Position numbers and translations under genes: made by a program. A stretch of DNA of 64,000 nucleotides from contig JADCIX010000020.1 of NCBI GenBank assembly GCA_020247545.1, forward strand, positions 1-64,000. The letters run 5' to 3'. Positions 8,341 to 18,049 of the stretch are shown here, piece after piece. This stretch comes from Rhodocyclaceae bacterium. Its GTDB lineage: Bacteria > Pseudomonadota > Gammaproteobacteria > Burkholderiales > Usitatibacteraceae. A model generated the notes under the pieces. That model saw only the letters and a list, made by a program, of their open reading frames with translations, made no database searches and was not told the DNA's origin. How positions within the stretch are numbered: position 1 is the stretch's first letter; the number at the start of each line of letters is the position of its first letter.

Positions 8341-9708
8341 TTAGTCTGCGTCGCCAGAGATTTTCTTCAACCTCGCCATACGCTCTTCAAGAAAGTGTAT
8401 TGACGTCCCGCCGCGAATGAAGGCGGCGTCATTGAGCAGTTCTTGATGGAGCGGGAGGTTTGTTTGAATACCCTCCACGACCATTTCCGATAGCGCGACG
8501 CGCATTCTGGCGAACGCCTGTTCGCGCGTATCACCGTGCGCGATCACCTTGCCAATGAGTGAATCGTAGTGAGGCGGCACGAAGTAGTCAGCATAGACAT
8601 GCGAATCTACCCGGATACCGGGACCACCCGGCACGTGGAAACGTGTGATGCGTCCGGGTGAAGGGACAAAACTCACCGGGTTTTCGGCATTGATTCGGCA
8701 CTCGATCGAGTGGCCACGCTGCTGAATCTCTTTTTGACGATAACGCAACTTGTATCCAGCGGCAATTCTTACCTGTTCCTGAACAATATCCACGCCGGTG
8801 ATCATCTCGGTTACAGGATGTTCCACTTGCACACGGGTGTTCATCTCGATGAAATAAAACTCATCGTTTTCAAACAGAAACTCAAAGGTGCCCGCACCAC
8901 GGTAGCCCATTTTTGTACAGGCCTCGGCGCAGCGTTCTCCAATTTTGTCGCGAATCCGCGCTTTTAACTCCGGTGCCGGGGCCTCCTCAATGATCTTCTG
9001 GTGACGTCGCTGCATCGAGCAGTCGCGTTCCCACAAAAAAATAGCGTTCTTGTGCTCATCGGCAAGGACCTGTATTTCGATGTGCCGCGGGTTCTCTAGG
9101 AACTTTTCCATGTAGACCATGGAATTGCTGAACGCCGTTTGCGCCTCAGATTTGGTCAGCTGCACTGCGTTTACTAATGCGGCCTCGGTGTGCACCACCC
9201 GCATTCCACGACCGCCACCGCCACCGGCAGCTTTGATAATCACCGGATAACCTACCTCGGCAGCAATTCTGCGCATTTCTTTGGGATCATCGGGCAACGC
9301 ACCTTCCGACCCCGGCACACAAGGAACGCCAAGCCTGCGCATCGCCGCTTTTGCTTGGACTTTGTCACCCATCATACGAATGTTCTCGGGCTTGGGGCCG
9401 ATGAATACAAATCCGGAGTTCTCGACGCGCTCGGCAAAGTCGGCGTTCTCCGACAAAAACCCATACCCAGGATGAATTGCCTGCGCATCCGTGACCTCGG
9501 CTGCACTGATGATCGCAGGGATATTCAGGTAGCTCTCCTTTGAGGGTGCCGGCCCGATACAAACGGATTCGTCGGCCAGCATGACGTATTTCGCGTCGGC
9601 ATCGGCCTCTGAGTGCACTGCGACGGTTTTGATGCCCATCTCGCGGCAGGCTCGTTGGATTCGCAACGCAATCTCACCGCGGTTTGCGATCAGAATTTTC
9701 TCAAACAT
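8341..9708 (-). CDS. accC: Acetyl-CoA carboxylase, biotin carboxylase subunit
   Basis: 455 residues. It catalyses ATP- and bicarbonate-dependent carboxylation of the biotin on AccB, the first half-reaction of malonyl-CoA synthesis for fatty acids. The start at 9708 ([17 protein letters not shown]) has AGGGGGT directly upstream and matches the family N-terminus; upstream in-frame ATGs would add 17 unrelated residues. Seen domains: N-terminal Rossmann-like fold, ATP-grasp with the glycine loop [11 protein letters not shown] (about residues 159-169), and the active-site [10 protein letters not shown] near residue 288. It lies 51 bp after accB, in one operon. Confidence 0.97.
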   Translation of the reverse strand: MFEKILIANRGEIALRIQRACREMGIKTVAVHSEADADAKYVMLADESVCIGPAPSKESYLNIPAIISAAEVTDAQAIHPGYGFLSENADFAERVENSGFVFIGPKPENIRMMGDKVQAKAAMRRLGVPCVPGSEGALPDDPKEMRRIAAEVGYPVIIKAAGGGGGRGMRVVHTEAALVNAVQLTKSEAQTAFSNSMVYMEKFLENPRHIEIQVLADEHKNAIFLWERDCSMQRRHQKIIEEAPAPELKARIRDKIGERCAEACTKMGYRGAGTFEFLFENDEFYFIEMNTRVQVEHPVTEMITGVDIVQEQVRIAAGYKLRYRQKEIQQRGHSIECRINAENPVSFVPSPGRITRFHVPGGPGIRVDSHVYADYFVPPHYDSLIGKVIAHGDTREQAFARMRVALSEMVVEGIQTNLPLHQELLNDAAFIRGGTSIHFLEERMARLKKISGDAD

Positions 9709-9759
9709 ACCCCCTGGCCGGGAACTAGAGCCAAAAACCGCCATGGATATTCCCCGCAA

Positions 9760-10209
9760 TTATTCGATGATAAAAAGCGGCTGACCGTATTCGACCGGCT
9801 GACCGTTTTCCGCAACGACGGCCTTGACCACACCTGCCGTATCAGATTCAATTTCATTTAGCAGCTTCATCGCTTCGATAATGCACAGCGTTTGCCCCTT
9901 GGTTACTGCTTGGCCAATCTCGACAAAGGGCGACGCGCCGGGCGAAGGCGAGCGGTAAAACGTTCCCACCATTGGCGACTTCAACGTGTGACCAGCAGGC
10001 TCCTGAGGAGCCGCAGGTACCGGAGCCACCGTTGCAGCGACTGGCGGCAAATTCACTTGCGCAGGCATCTGTGGCACATATTGGGGCGAGGGGGCTGGAG
10101 CACCTTGGCGACTGATTCTCACCTTTTCTTCGCCTTCGGTGATCTCCAGTTCGGCGATGCCTGATTCTTGAACAAGGTCGATCAAGGTTTTTATCTTGCG
10201 TAAGTCCAT
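9760..10209 (-). CDS. accB: Acetyl-CoA carboxylase, biotin carboxyl carrier protein
   Basis: 149 residues. The N-terminal helix region ([18 protein letters not shown]) and KVRISR segment are typical of AccB. A Pro/Ala-rich flexible linker (about 40-70) leads to the biotinyl domain beginning [17 protein letters not shown]. The biotinylated lysine is in [10 protein letters not shown] (K about residue 115). AGGAGA lies about 9 nt before the ATG. The protein carries carboxyl groups from AccC to the AccAD transferase, which is not in this window. The 112-bp gap upstream may hold an internal promoter. Confidence 0.97.
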   Translation of the reverse strand: MDLRKIKTLIDLVQESGIAELEITEGEEKVRISRQGAPAPSPQYVPQMPAQVNLPPVAATVAPVPAAPQEPAGHTLKSPMVGTFYRSPSPGASPFVEIGQAVTKGQTLCIIEAMKLLNEIESDTAGVVKAVVAENGQPVEYGQPLFIIE

Positions 10210-10321
10210 GTGCGTTGTCTCCTGCCACTAATTATTGTTTTGTTCGGCTGTGTTGCATAACCGATTTGCTCCGCGTGATTGGGCGTGCGAACTCAAGCGA
10301 TGGCGCGTCTGTATTGATTAA

Positions 10322-10780
10322 CTAGCGACCACCTAACTTTGAAATCGCGCTGAGCACAGCATATTCATAGCCGGTTGCCCCGAGGCCACAGATCACCCCC
10401 ACGGCTTTATCCGATAGATAGGAATGGCTCCGGAAGGGTTCCCGCGCGTGTATGTTTGAAAGATGTACTTCAATGAAGGGGATTTCTACCGCCAACAAAG
10501 CATCGCGCAAGGCGATACTGGTGTGAGTTAGGGCACCGGGGTTTACGACGAAGAAGCGGGTACCGAGACTTTTTGCTGCATGGATTCGATCAATCAGCGC
10601 ACCCTCTGAATTTGACTGATACGCATCCAAGCCAAAGCCGGCACCGGCGGCAACTGCCGCGAGGCGCGTATTGATGTCCGCCAAGGTATCTGTGCCGTAA
10701 ACTTCAGGCTCGCGGCTACCAAGCAAGTTTAAGTTTGGGCCATGCAATACTAAAATTTGGGTTGCTATCGTACTTTGCAT
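10322..10780 (-). CDS. aroQ: 3-dehydroquinate dehydratase, type II
   Basis: A 152-residue type II dehydroquinase of the shikimate pathway; it forms a dodecamer in known homologues. The ATG at 10780 was chosen so that [21 protein letters not shown] is near the N-terminus. The catalytic Tyr (in EVYG), the [20 protein letters not shown] active-site block, and [18 protein letters not shown] are all present. Two other shikimate genes, aroK and aroB, occur in this window at 48-50 kb. The aroQ-accB-accC order is conserved in beta- and gammaproteobacteria. Confidence 0.95.
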   Translation of the reverse strand: MQSTIATQILVLHGPNLNLLGSREPEVYGTDTLADINTRLAAVAAGAGFGLDAYQSNSEGALIDRIHAAKSLGTRFFVVNPGALTHTSIALRDALLAVEIPFIEVHLSNIHAREPFRSHSYLSDKAVGVICGLGATGYEYAVLSAISKLGGR

Positions 10781-10996
10781 CCAAGTAGTTTGCCTGAAAT
10801 TGGGCGAAGTTGCGCATTCTTTGCGGCACTTTAATGACTGCGGGATCAGGCGAACATCTTCCACACAGTTCAGCCCTCCCATTCCCAGCAAATTTGCCTA
10901 AATAATCATCAAATGTTTCTTTGCAGTACTAAGTGTCTTTTCGATATCGTAATATTTGTCTCGTTTTTGCCGAAATTACTGCAAATTAGCAACAAA

Positions 10997-11566
10997 CTAG
11001 CGCTTTGGCAGATGTTTGATAATGAGAGTTTCAAGCTCTGGCTCGCTAAATACCCCCAGTTTAGTCATGACGATTTGCCCGTCCGCGCCCAATACAACTG
11101 AAAAAGGTAGCAGCCCTAGTCGGTTACCCGCCCGCTTTGAGAACGCAATTGCACGGCTTTCATCGGGCAGTATTGGATAGTTAATTGCCAGCTTTTGAGT
11201 GAATTTAGCGGAATTTAACTGAGAATCTGCCGCAATACCTATGATTTGCAACCCTCGACCCTGATATTTTTGTTGCATGCGCACGAGAAGAGGTACTTCC
11301 TCCAAGCATGGCGCACACCAACTTGCCCAAAAGTTGATGATAAGGAGTCGCTGACTCCATTGCGCGATAGGTTGTTGCTTTCCCGTTAAATCTGGGAAAG
11401 ATGTGGCGTAAATGACTGAAGCAGTCGCGTCAGATCCGCGATTAACGGCATTGCTTACCGATGGCTCGGTCTCAAGTCGACCGACAAGCAATGCAGCACC
11501 GAACAGAAGCAGAATGACCATCCCGGCGATGCTCGCAAATACGAGAGTGGCGCGTCGACTATTCAA
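10997..11566 (-). CDS. Membrane-anchored TlpA/ResA-type thioredoxin
   Basis: About 189 residues from the TTG at 11566, the first plausible start after the upstream gene's stop at 11571. This gives a basic N-terminus (NSRRATLVFASIAGMVILLLFGAALLVG) acting as a single membrane anchor. The periplasmic thioredoxin domain has the redox motif WASWCAPC and a cis-Pro region (GLLPFSVVLGADG), plus the TlpA-type insert after the active site. It probably reduces disulfides in the periplasm, for example in cytochrome c maturation or on a partner protein. The gene directly upstream encodes a DsbD-alpha-like domain, a likely redox partner. The ATG at 11521 is an alternative start that would lose part of the anchor. 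Confidence 0.85.
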   Translation of the reverse strand: MNSRRATLVFASIAGMVILLLFGAALLVGRLETEPSVSNAVNRGSDATASVIYATSFPDLTGKQQPIAQWSQRLLIINFWASWCAPCLEEVPLLVRMQQKYQGRGLQIIGIAADSQLNSAKFTQKLAINYPILPDESRAIAFSKRAGNRLGLLPFSVVLGADGQIVMTKLGVFSEPELETLIIKHLPKR

Positions 11567-11570
11567 GATG

Positions 11571-12293
11571 CTACTTCGACGGGATTGTTGACGCACTCGG
11601 TTTCTTGAGCTGGCCGAATCCCAGCGATGCTGCGGCAGCAATTGGCAACACCCATGCACTTTCGGTTGTTCGGGCTTCGCGCGAACCGCTGACCGTCGCG
11701 GGGAGCGCGAATTCGTGCTGCTGAGGCGGGAAACAGACGCCAGCGGCAGCACAGCCTTGCGACGTCAGTCGGAACATGGTTGGTAGCTTTCCCGCCACCC
11801 GCCTGTTGTTTGCACCTACAGACTTCGGGGTGGCAGCCGACGCCGCGAGGTCGACGTGCAATACAACGCTTCGGTCATAAATCTCCACTCGACCGAACGT
11901 TGGATCGTCGACAAACCGTCCGACGGGCATGGCCACTACGAGCGGTGTTACCGCGCCTGGAGTGTCAGTACCCTGTCGGGGTTTGCCACCGCGTCCGCCG
12001 ATTTGTGGTTCGACCACCACTCCCTCAACACGAATCCGATCCCGATAAAGGTAATAGCCTGGCACGACATCAAACTTGATTTCCGCACTGGTTGCATCAC
12101 GCATACGGAACTGGGGCTGAAAAGCCACCGCAGGATCTAGTACCTCATTTGTCGACGGAGAAGTCGACGAAAACACACTCATCGCTGGCGGCGCGGCAGG
12201 GACAGCAAATGAATTGCCAAGCGCTGTAATAGTAAAAAAAATAAGAGCGAGTGCTAACTTATTTGAAGAGGGCCGCATTATTGGAGCAGGCAT
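11571..12293 (-). CDS. Stand-alone DsbD N-terminal (alpha) domain protein
   Basis: 240 residues from the ATG at 12293 (MPAPIMRPSS; the ATG at 12278 is also possible). A signal peptide (LALALIFFTITALGNSFAVPA) leads to one periplasmic domain that matches the immunoglobulin-like N-terminal domain of DsbD: FQPQFRMRDATSAEIKFDV near the start, then VVPGYYLYRDRI, and TSQGCAAAGVCFPPQ with the CX5C redox pair. Full DsbD continues with eight membrane helices and a C-terminal thioredoxin; here the gene stops about 40 residues after the CX5C motif, so both are missing. The next gene, 4 bp on, encodes a membrane-anchored thioredoxin. Whether this is a natural split or a decayed dsbD cannot be told from the window. 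Confidence 0.78.
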   Translation of the reverse strand: MPAPIMRPSSNKLALALIFFTITALGNSFAVPAAPPAMSVFSSTSPSTNEVLDPAVAFQPQFRMRDATSAEIKFDVVPGYYLYRDRIRVEGVVVEPQIGGRGGKPRQGTDTPGAVTPLVVAMPVGRFVDDPTFGRVEIYDRSVVLHVDLAASAATPKSVGANNRRVAGKLPTMFRLTSQGCAAAGVCFPPQQHEFALPATVSGSREARTTESAWVLPIAAAASLGFGQLKKPSASTIPSK

Positions 12294-12579
12294 TGTTTTT
12301 CCGAAGAAGTGATCGAGGTGCTGGTAGAAACTATCGACGGGTCGGGTACTCACCGATACACTTTACCGCCAATCACCCGCCTATCCTGTACCCGGCTAAA
12401 TTCGCCGATCAAAGGGCCGATATAAGTAAGTGTAAGTGTAAGTACGAAATTCCGAGCTTAACTGTCTACCTGTCAGCGCTGCGCCCAGTTGGGATATTCC
12501 CGGTACCTGTTGTAATTACGACGATTGCACACACTTAACCGTTGTCAGGCGATGAGTCACTGTTCACAATTGGATCTAT

Positions 12580-13020
12580 ATGCGTCTTGCTATCCTTGCA
12601 ATTTTAATGGGCTTTCCCTTATTGGAGGGTGCCCTGTTGTTCAAGCTTGCTTCCGGCGAACACGGCAGCGGCGTGTGGGTGCTTGCCTGGCTAGTCTTTG
12701 CCGCGATTGCTGGTGTCGTGCTGATTAAACAAGCTAGGTTCTCGCTCGTTTCGCGGCTCGCACTGGCGCTATCTCAGGGACAGTTTTCAATTTCGGCTTT
12801 GGTGGATAGCTTCCGTACCGTGATCGCCGGATTGTTGCTGATTTTCCCTGGTTTCATTTCGGATGTCATGGCACTTGCAATTTTGTTGATTCCAATCCGA
12901 GAGCCAGCCTTCGCCCGTGGCGGAGTTTCGCGCCCTCAGGCTAGACCAACACCCACCCGGCCGTGCACCGCCGGCAGCGGCAACCAAAGCGTCATCGAAG
13001 GGGAGTTTCGCCGCGATTAG
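12580..13020 (+). CDS. fxsA: FxsA-like cytoplasmic membrane protein
   Basis: 146 residues with about four membrane helices. The N-terminal MRLAILAILMGFPLLEGALLF and the later FRTVIAGLLLIFPGFISDVMALAILL block are the FxsA signature. The E. coli protein (suppressor of F exclusion of phage T7) is a membrane protein of unclear biochemical role. The C-terminal tail is hydrophilic and basic. Its last 29 nt overlap, tail to tail, the end of the epimerase gene on the other strand, so no terminator can lie between them outside coding sequence. Confidence 0.85.
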   Translation: MRLAILAILMGFPLLEGALLFKLASGEHGSGVWVLAWLVFAAIAGVVLIKQARFSLVSRLALALSQGQFSISALVDSFRTVIAGLLLIFPGFISDVMALAILLIPIREPAFARGGVSRPQARPTPTRPCTAGSGNQSVIEGEFRRD

Positions 13021-13942
13021 AAACGTCACTTTCCGCCAACCCGGCAAGAAAGTCGCCCACAGTTGGGTAGTTCAGCGAGAAACGCAGCACGGTCTTTAGG
13101 TGTTCATTCCGGATTCGTCGTGATTCGCGCATAAACGACAACATCGCCGTCGACACTTTTGATTCCGCTTCGGCACGCAAAACCCGCGGCGGTCGCTCGA
13201 GCTTGAAGTGGTCGGCCACAAGGTCAAAGTAGTCGCCCATCTTTAGTTGGCTATCATCAACAACATTGAGCACAAGGCGCTCAAGACCAGAGCCGCCGCC
13301 CGCCAAAAATTCGTACGCACTAACCGCGACGCGCGCCAGATCACTGGCGTGGATGTGGTTACTCCATGAGTCCTCCGCAGCGATGATGGCGGGCGTTCTC
13401 GCGCGAATCCTGTCTAGCGGGAGTCGATTGAGTGCGTAGATCCCAGGGGCACGCAGAATTGCCAGCTTTACGCCGTTGTTGCGTGCCCAAACAGTCAGAC
13501 GCTGTTCGGCGGCGACACGGCGTCGGCCCCGATCGGATTCTGGATTTACACCCGTACTCTCGTCGATCCACTCGCCCTTGCAGTCGCCGTAGACGCCGGT
13601 GGTGCTGATGTATACAACCTGCTCGGGCAAAACCCCCGCCGAGAGTGCCACTAGTAGATTTGCGGTACGCGGGTCGTCTGCGCCACTATTCGGCGGCGGC
13701 GCGAAGTGAAAGACGGTGGACGCCAGGCCAGCGATTGCCCCAAGCGACGCCACATCATCAAGATCACCAAGCGACGGCTGTGCACCGGCATTCTTTACGG
13801 CGGCCTGCCGGTCTGGGTTGCGGATTAGCGCCATGACCCCGTGCGACGGAGAAAGCAACCTAGCCACCCGCTCGCCGATGTCCCCAAAGCCTGCGATCAA
13901 TACGGTTGGCGTGGTCCCCACTGATGCAATTCCTTTCGTCAT
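12992..13942 (-). CDS. NAD(P)-dependent epimerase/dehydratase (SDR family)
   Basis: 316 residues from the ATG at 13942. The N-terminal Rossmann dinucleotide-binding motif is VLIAGFGDIGERVARLL; the G-x-G-x-x-G pattern is kept. YISTTGVYGDCKGEWIDE carries the Ser/Thr and the active-site Tyr region of extended SDR enzymes, followed by RLTVWARNNGVKLAILRAPGIYA. Resemblance is to the YeeZ-like group (bacterial SDR proteins acting on nucleotide sugars or unknown substrates). The substrate cannot be told. It is divergent from the ferredoxin-reductase gene, 66 bp away. Confidence 0.82.
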   Translation of the reverse strand: MTKGIASVGTTPTVLIAGFGDIGERVARLLSPSHGVMALIRNPDRQAAVKNAGAQPSLGDLDDVASLGAIAGLASTVFHFAPPPNSGADDPRTANLLVALSAGVLPEQVVYISTTGVYGDCKGEWIDESTGVNPESDRGRRRVAAEQRLTVWARNNGVKLAILRAPGIYALNRLPLDRIRARTPAIIAAEDSWSNHIHASDLARVAVSAYEFLAGGGSGLERLVLNVVDDSQLKMGDYFDLVADHFKLERPPRVLRAEAESKVSTAMLSFMRESRRIRNEHLKTVLRFSLNYPTVGDFLAGLAESDVSNRGETPLR

Positions 13943-14008
13943 ATCGGCAAAGTATAGTAGAGGTCTTTTTTTGGCCGCGCACTCCACAGCGGCGACAACT
14001 TTCGAATC

Positions 14009-15025
14009 ATGGCAACAGAATTCACCGTCACGCTGAAACCCTCTGGAAACACCTTCAAGGCCACATCGGATGAAACCATTCTCGATGCCGCGCTTCGCCA
14101 AGGCATCGGGCTACCGTATGGCTGCCGAAACGGCGCATGCGGATCATGCAAGGGAACCTTGCTCGCGGGCGATTTCGACTACGGCGAGTATCAGGAGCGC
14201 ACCTTACGGCCCGAGGAAAAGGCCGCAGGCAAGGCGCTGTTTTGTGTCGGCAAGGCGCGTTCCGATGTGACACTGGAGATTAGGGAAATCGGCAACACAG
14301 GCGACATCCAAATTCGCACCCTGCCATGCCGCGTCGAAAGGGTAGAGAAGCCGGCGGCTGATGTCGCCATTCTTTACCTTAAACTTCCGGCGCAGGAACG
14401 CATGCAGTTTCTTGCCGGACAGTACATCGACATCCTGTTGAAGGATGGCAAGCGGCGCAGTTTTTCGATTGCGAACGCACCGCACCGTGATCAGTTTGTT
14501 GAACTCCACATCCGCCACGTACCCGATGGGCAGTTCACAAATTACGTGTTCAACGACATGCGCGACCGGGCCATTCTTCGCTTTGAAGGTCCGCTAGGCT
14601 CGTTTTTCCTGCGCGAAGATTCCGACAAACCGATCATCCTAGTTGCCGGCGGCACTGGGTTTGCGCCGATTAAGGCATTGCTTGAGCACGCATTCTTCAA
14701 ACACATTGATCGCGAAATGGTGCTGTACTGGGGATGTCGTTCGCGTGCTGACTTATACATGCCAGACCTGCCCGCCGAATGGGCGAAGGTCTATCCGAAC
14801 TTCACCTTTATCCCAGTGCTATCAGACGCCAAAGCGGAGGATAATTGGACAGGACGAACGGGCTTCGTGCATCAAGCAGTGCTTGACGATTTTGATAGCC
14901 TCGCCGGATATCAGATCTACGCTTGCGGCGCGCCAGCGATGATCGATGCCGCTAAATTGTCATTTATACAGCAAGGTCTGCCAGAAAATGAGTTCTTTGC
15001 AGATTCATTTACCTATTCCACATAG
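14009..15025 (+). CDS. 2Fe-2S ferredoxin-NAD(P)H oxidoreductase (AscD/CDP-glucoseen-reductase-like)
   Basis: 338 residues in three domains. A plant-type [2Fe-2S] ferredoxin is at the N-terminus (PYGCRNGACGSCKGTLLAG, with the fourth Cys in ALFCVGKA, about residue 78). An FAD domain follows with RRSFSIANAP (R-x-F-S motif), then an NAD domain with LVAGGTGFAPIKALLEHA and the C-terminal YACGAPAMI. This is the architecture of oxygenase-reductase components and of CDP-6-deoxy-3,4-glucoseen reductases, the name usually given in betaproteobacteria. No deoxysugar or oxygenase genes are near, so a general electron-transfer role is more likely. Confidence 0.88.
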   Translation: MATEFTVTLKPSGNTFKATSDETILDAALRQGIGLPYGCRNGACGSCKGTLLAGDFDYGEYQERTLRPEEKAAGKALFCVGKARSDVTLEIREIGNTGDIQIRTLPCRVERVEKPAADVAILYLKLPAQERMQFLAGQYIDILLKDGKRRSFSIANAPHRDQFVELHIRHVPDGQFTNYVFNDMRDRAILRFEGPLGSFFLREDSDKPIILVAGGTGFAPIKALLEHAFFKHIDREMVLYWGCRSRADLYMPDLPAEWAKVYPNFTFIPVLSDAKAEDNWTGRTGFVHQAVLDDFDSLAGYQIYACGAPAMIDAAKLSFIQQGLPENEFFADSFTYST

Positions 15026-15065
15026 CACAGCAGATTTCTCAACTTACCCCATACAGGAGAACATC

Positions 15066-15566
15066 ATGGTCAAAGTCGGCGACAAAATCCCAGGCGGCAC
15101 ACTCAGCGAATTCATCGCGGTGGAAACTGAAGGCTGCGCATTAGGACCGAATACATTCCAAGTCGAGGATCTGGTCAAAGGCAAGAAGATCGTCATCTTC
15201 GGCCTTCCCGGCGCTTTCACGCCGACATGTTCGGCACAGCACGTGCCGGGATATTTGAAACACTACGCTGACTTCAAAGCCAAAGGTGTCGATGAAATTT
15301 GGTGCGTGTCGGTGAATGACCCATTTGTCATGGGTGCATGGGCAAAAGAGCAGGGAACTGAGGGCAAGATTCGTATGTTTGGTGATGGCTCAGCAACTTG
15401 GGCCAAAGCACTTGGCCTGGAACTCGACCTCACAGCGCGTAACTTCGGCGTTCGCATGCAACGTTGCGCACTCATCGTCGACGACGGCGTGGTCAAGCTG
15501 GTAAATGTTGAAGGCCCCGGCAAGTTCGAAGTTTCCAACGCGGAAACACTGTTGGCTGCGGTCTAA
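15066..15566 (+). CDS. Peroxiredoxin (Prx5-like)
   Basis: 166 residues. The ATG at 15066 is preceded by ACAGGAGA, an excellent ribosome-binding site. The peroxidatic Cys is C55 in PGAFTPTCSAQHVPGY, the signature of the Prx5 subfamily of AhpC/TSA proteins. Further blocks are IWCVSVNDPFVMGAW and FGVRMQRCALIVDDG. The enzyme reduces H2O2 and alkyl hydroperoxides using thioredoxin, glutaredoxin or glutathione. No glutaredoxin domain is fused here. It follows the reductase gene by 40 bp and precedes argC by 14 bp, so the three may be co-transcribed. Confidence 0.93.
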   Translation: MVKVGDKIPGGTLSEFIAVETEGCALGPNTFQVEDLVKGKKIVIFGLPGAFTPTCSAQHVPGYLKHYADFKAKGVDEIWCVSVNDPFVMGAWAKEQGTEGKIRMFGDGSATWAKALGLELDLTARNFGVRMQRCALIVDDGVVKLVNVEGPGKFEVSNAETLLAAV

Positions 15567-15580
15567 GTCCAATATTCTAA

Positions 15581-16501
15581 ATGACCACTCCACGCGTATT
15601 CATCGACGGCGAGCACGGCACAACCGGTCTGTTGATTCGTGACTTGTTGCTCGACCGTGGTGGCGTCGAGGTGGTCAGCATTGCGCCGGAAAAGCGTAAA
15701 GACGCGATTGAACGCAAACGTCTCTTGAACGCCGTCGACATTGCCGTACTGTGCCTGCCTGACGACGCCGCTCGTGAATCCGTTGCAATGATCGAAAACG
15801 GCAACACCAAAGTGCTGGATGCTTCCTCCGCACACCGAGTATTGCCTGATTGGACGTTTGGCTTTCCGGAAATGGACACTGGCCAGGCGCAACGCATCAA
15901 GCAATCGCGTCGTGTGGCAAACCCCGGCTGCTGGTCGACGTGTTTCATCGCTTTGGTCCGCCCGCTGGTGGAAGCAGAATTGTTGCCGGCGGATTTTCCG
16001 ATATCCACTTGGGGCGTTTCCGGCTACTCAGGTGGCGGCAGACAGATGATCGAGCAGTTTGAAGCGCCTGACAATCAGACACGCTTCATCGACTATGGGC
16101 TGAAGTTAAATCACAAACATCTACCCGAGATGACCCGCTACGCGATGTTGAAACGAGCGCCGCTGTTCACACCCTCGGTTGGTAGTTTTAAGCAGGGGAT
16201 GTTGCTACAGGTACCGCTCAACCTTTGGTCACTGCCCAATCGAGTGGCCGGGCCGACATTGCGTGACGCACTCGCGAACCACTTTGCGGGATCAAAGTTT
16301 GTCGATGTCAAACCGTACTCAGCGGAGCCACCGGCTGAGCTCAATCCCGAAGCGCTCAACCACACCAATCAGCTTGAGTTATTCGTCTTTGACAATCCAA
16401 AGGCGGAACAGGCGATTTTAGTGGCGAGGCTCGACAATCTGGGTAAAGGTGCCGGGCGGGCGGCGATGCAGAACATCGAGTTGATGCTTGATCTGAACTA
16501 G
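15581..16501 (+). CDS. argC: N-acetyl-gamma-glutamyl-phosphate reductase, type 2
   Basis: 306 residues, matching the short (type 2) ArgC family. It reduces N-acetylglutamyl phosphate to the semialdehyde in arginine biosynthesis using NADPH. The N-terminal RVFIDGEHGTTGLLIRDLL is the nucleotide-binding region. The catalytic Cys is C117 in ANPGCWST. The SGYSGGGRQMIEQFE block and LNHKHLPEM are also typical. No other arg genes are in the window. The start follows the peroxiredoxin stop by 14 bp. Confidence 0.93.
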   Translation: MTTPRVFIDGEHGTTGLLIRDLLLDRGGVEVVSIAPEKRKDAIERKRLLNAVDIAVLCLPDDAARESVAMIENGNTKVLDASSAHRVLPDWTFGFPEMDTGQAQRIKQSRRVANPGCWSTCFIALVRPLVEAELLPADFPISTWGVSGYSGGGRQMIEQFEAPDNQTRFIDYGLKLNHKHLPEMTRYAMLKRAPLFTPSVGSFKQGMLLQVPLNLWSLPNRVAGPTLRDALANHFAGSKFVDVKPYSAEPPAELNPEALNHTNQLELFVFDNPKAEQAILVARLDNLGKGAGRAAMQNIELMLDLN

Positions 16502-16633
16502 GCATTCTTCGGTTTGCGCTAGGCTCGGCTGGTCGTGATGACCAGCTTGCACAACACTCAGCGCCAACGCGATCATTGCAAATATCCGATTAGAATCGCG
16601 ACGGACTCTCAAAACGACACAAGCCGCACGCGC

Positions 16634-18049
16634 TTACTGATTGAACAAGTATTTTGGTGGCGTTACATCATCGATATACAAAACCGCGTCGAACACGTTT
16701 CTTGGGACCAACTTGATCGGCATCGTGCCCCAGTCTTTGACATCAATAGGCGTGAACATCCAATCATTGCCGGTCGTGGGACGCGCCTGCGAAAAATCCA
16801 CAAAGCTCATCTTGCGTTTGGTGCTCGCCATAACCCCTTCAAGAGTATTGGGTTCTAGTAACGTCGTGAAGGTGGTCACTTGCCTAGTCCACGCGTTGGT
16901 GACCTGCCCGCCTTTTCCCATGAACAGACCGATGCTATACGTCTCGGCCTTCCGTGTTTCGGCAATCCAAGCACCCATGCCCTTGACGCCTTGCCAAGCG
17001 CCATGCCAAGGATAGCCTGCGCCGGTATGCGCGTTATGCGCCCAGACGATCACCTTTCGATTGGGGTACATCTTGTCCATCAAGAAATTTAGATTCGCCG
17101 CCATTGCGGCATCGCGCACATCGTTGGAGCGCTTTGGATCACGCGTCTTCAAACTCAGCATTTCGGCGAGCTTGATTCTCGATTGCACCTCCTGCAACGT
17201 GAGTGAAACCAGGCTTGGCTCCGCCATGAACACCGTCTCCAAGCGCAAACGCTTCGCGTTCAACGCATCCAGCACCTGCTGGTAGAACGAGGCAACCTCA
17301 CTCACCTCCTGCGCGGAAGGTGATGGTGACAAATACGCGTCGGACAACGCTTTCTCCACTTCGTCGACTCGGGCGAGCAGCGGGGATTCCAGTGACGCCA
17401 ACATTTTTTTGAAGAGATTCGCGGCGCTGGTGCTAGCATGAGTACTGCTGTTCTGAATATCAAAACCCGCTAGGGTTAGTGGATTTCCCTGCTGGCGGGC
17501 AGCGCGGAGATATTCGAATGTGTCCTGTACTTCTTCAGTCCACCAAGTGCCAAACACGGCGTTTCGCAGACTCTGTCCCGCAGTCTTGCTGCCAAGCTCT
17601 TTATCAACGAAATATGAGCCCGTCATTGAGCCTTCGAACGCAAGCACATCAAAGCCTACCTCGCGGTGCAAAAAGCGAACCAACCTTGTTTTCATCCAGT
17701 TGTATTCAGCGACACCGTGACTACTCTCACCAAGCATTACAAGTCGCTTGTCTTTCAGCAGCGGCTTCAGGAATTGCAAATCTGAAAAATCATCGCTGAA
17801 CAGGGAACGGATCGGCATCTGTCTTGCCGCGATGTCCCGCTGCCAGTCTTGTTTGACATCAGGACGCGGTCCAAGCCGCACAAGCGCAGCATCATCAAGA
17901 AGTGCTTGGCTTGGTATGGGGCGCGGTGAAATTTTATACGGGGCTTGGTTCAGTTTGGCTCCGATGAAACTCGCAACCGGAATGATACAAACTACGATGA
18001 TCGTCGCGATGACCCATTTCCTTTTGAATGCGCGCTGCCAACGCATCAT
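16634..18049 (-). CDS. Erythromycin-esterase family protein, membrane-anchored
   Basis: 471 residues. A basic N-terminus and one hydrophobic segment (WVIATIIVVCIIPVASFIGA) suggest export or anchoring. The main domain has the family motif VMLGESSHGVAEYNWMKTRLVRFL (Glu and His of the proposed active site), LAFEGSM, and late WAHNAHTGAGYPWHG. EreA/EreB hydrolyse macrolides, but most family members are succinoglycan-biosynthesis-like or uncharacterised proteins, so resistance should not be assumed. Its start overlaps the xthA stop by 4 nt, so the two are translationally coupled. Confidence 0.85.
   Translation of the reverse strand: MMRWQRAFKRKWVIATIIVVCIIPVASFIGAKLNQAPYKISPRPIPSQALLDDAALVRLGPRPDVKQDWQRDIAARQMPIRSLFSDDFSDLQFLKPLLKDKRLVMLGESSHGVAEYNWMKTRLVRFLHREVGFDVLAFEGSMTGSYFVDKELGSKTAGQSLRNAVFGTWWTEEVQDTFEYLRAARQQGNPLTLAGFDIQNSSTHASTSAANLFKKMLASLESPLLARVDEVEKALSDAYLSPSPSAQEVSEVASFYQQVLDALNAKRLRLETVFMAEPSLVSLTLQEVQSRIKLAEMLSLKTRDPKRSNDVRDAAMAANLNFLMDKMYPNRKVIVWAHNAHTGAGYPWHGAWQGVKGMGAWIAETRKAETYSIGLFMGKGGQVTNAWTRQVTTFTTLLEPNTLEGVMASTKRKMSFVDFSQARPTTGNDWMFTPIDVKDWGTMPIKLVPRNVFDAVLYIDDVTPPKYLFNQ

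Noticed and set aside
12425-12446. TAAGTG/TGTAAG tandem repeat between nDsbD and fxsA
   Set aside because: Only about three short units, no link to a known operator; too small to call.
16634-18049. Macrolide resistance gene
   Set aside because: The erythromycin-esterase family is broad and mostly uncharacterised; nothing here shows specificity for macrolides.
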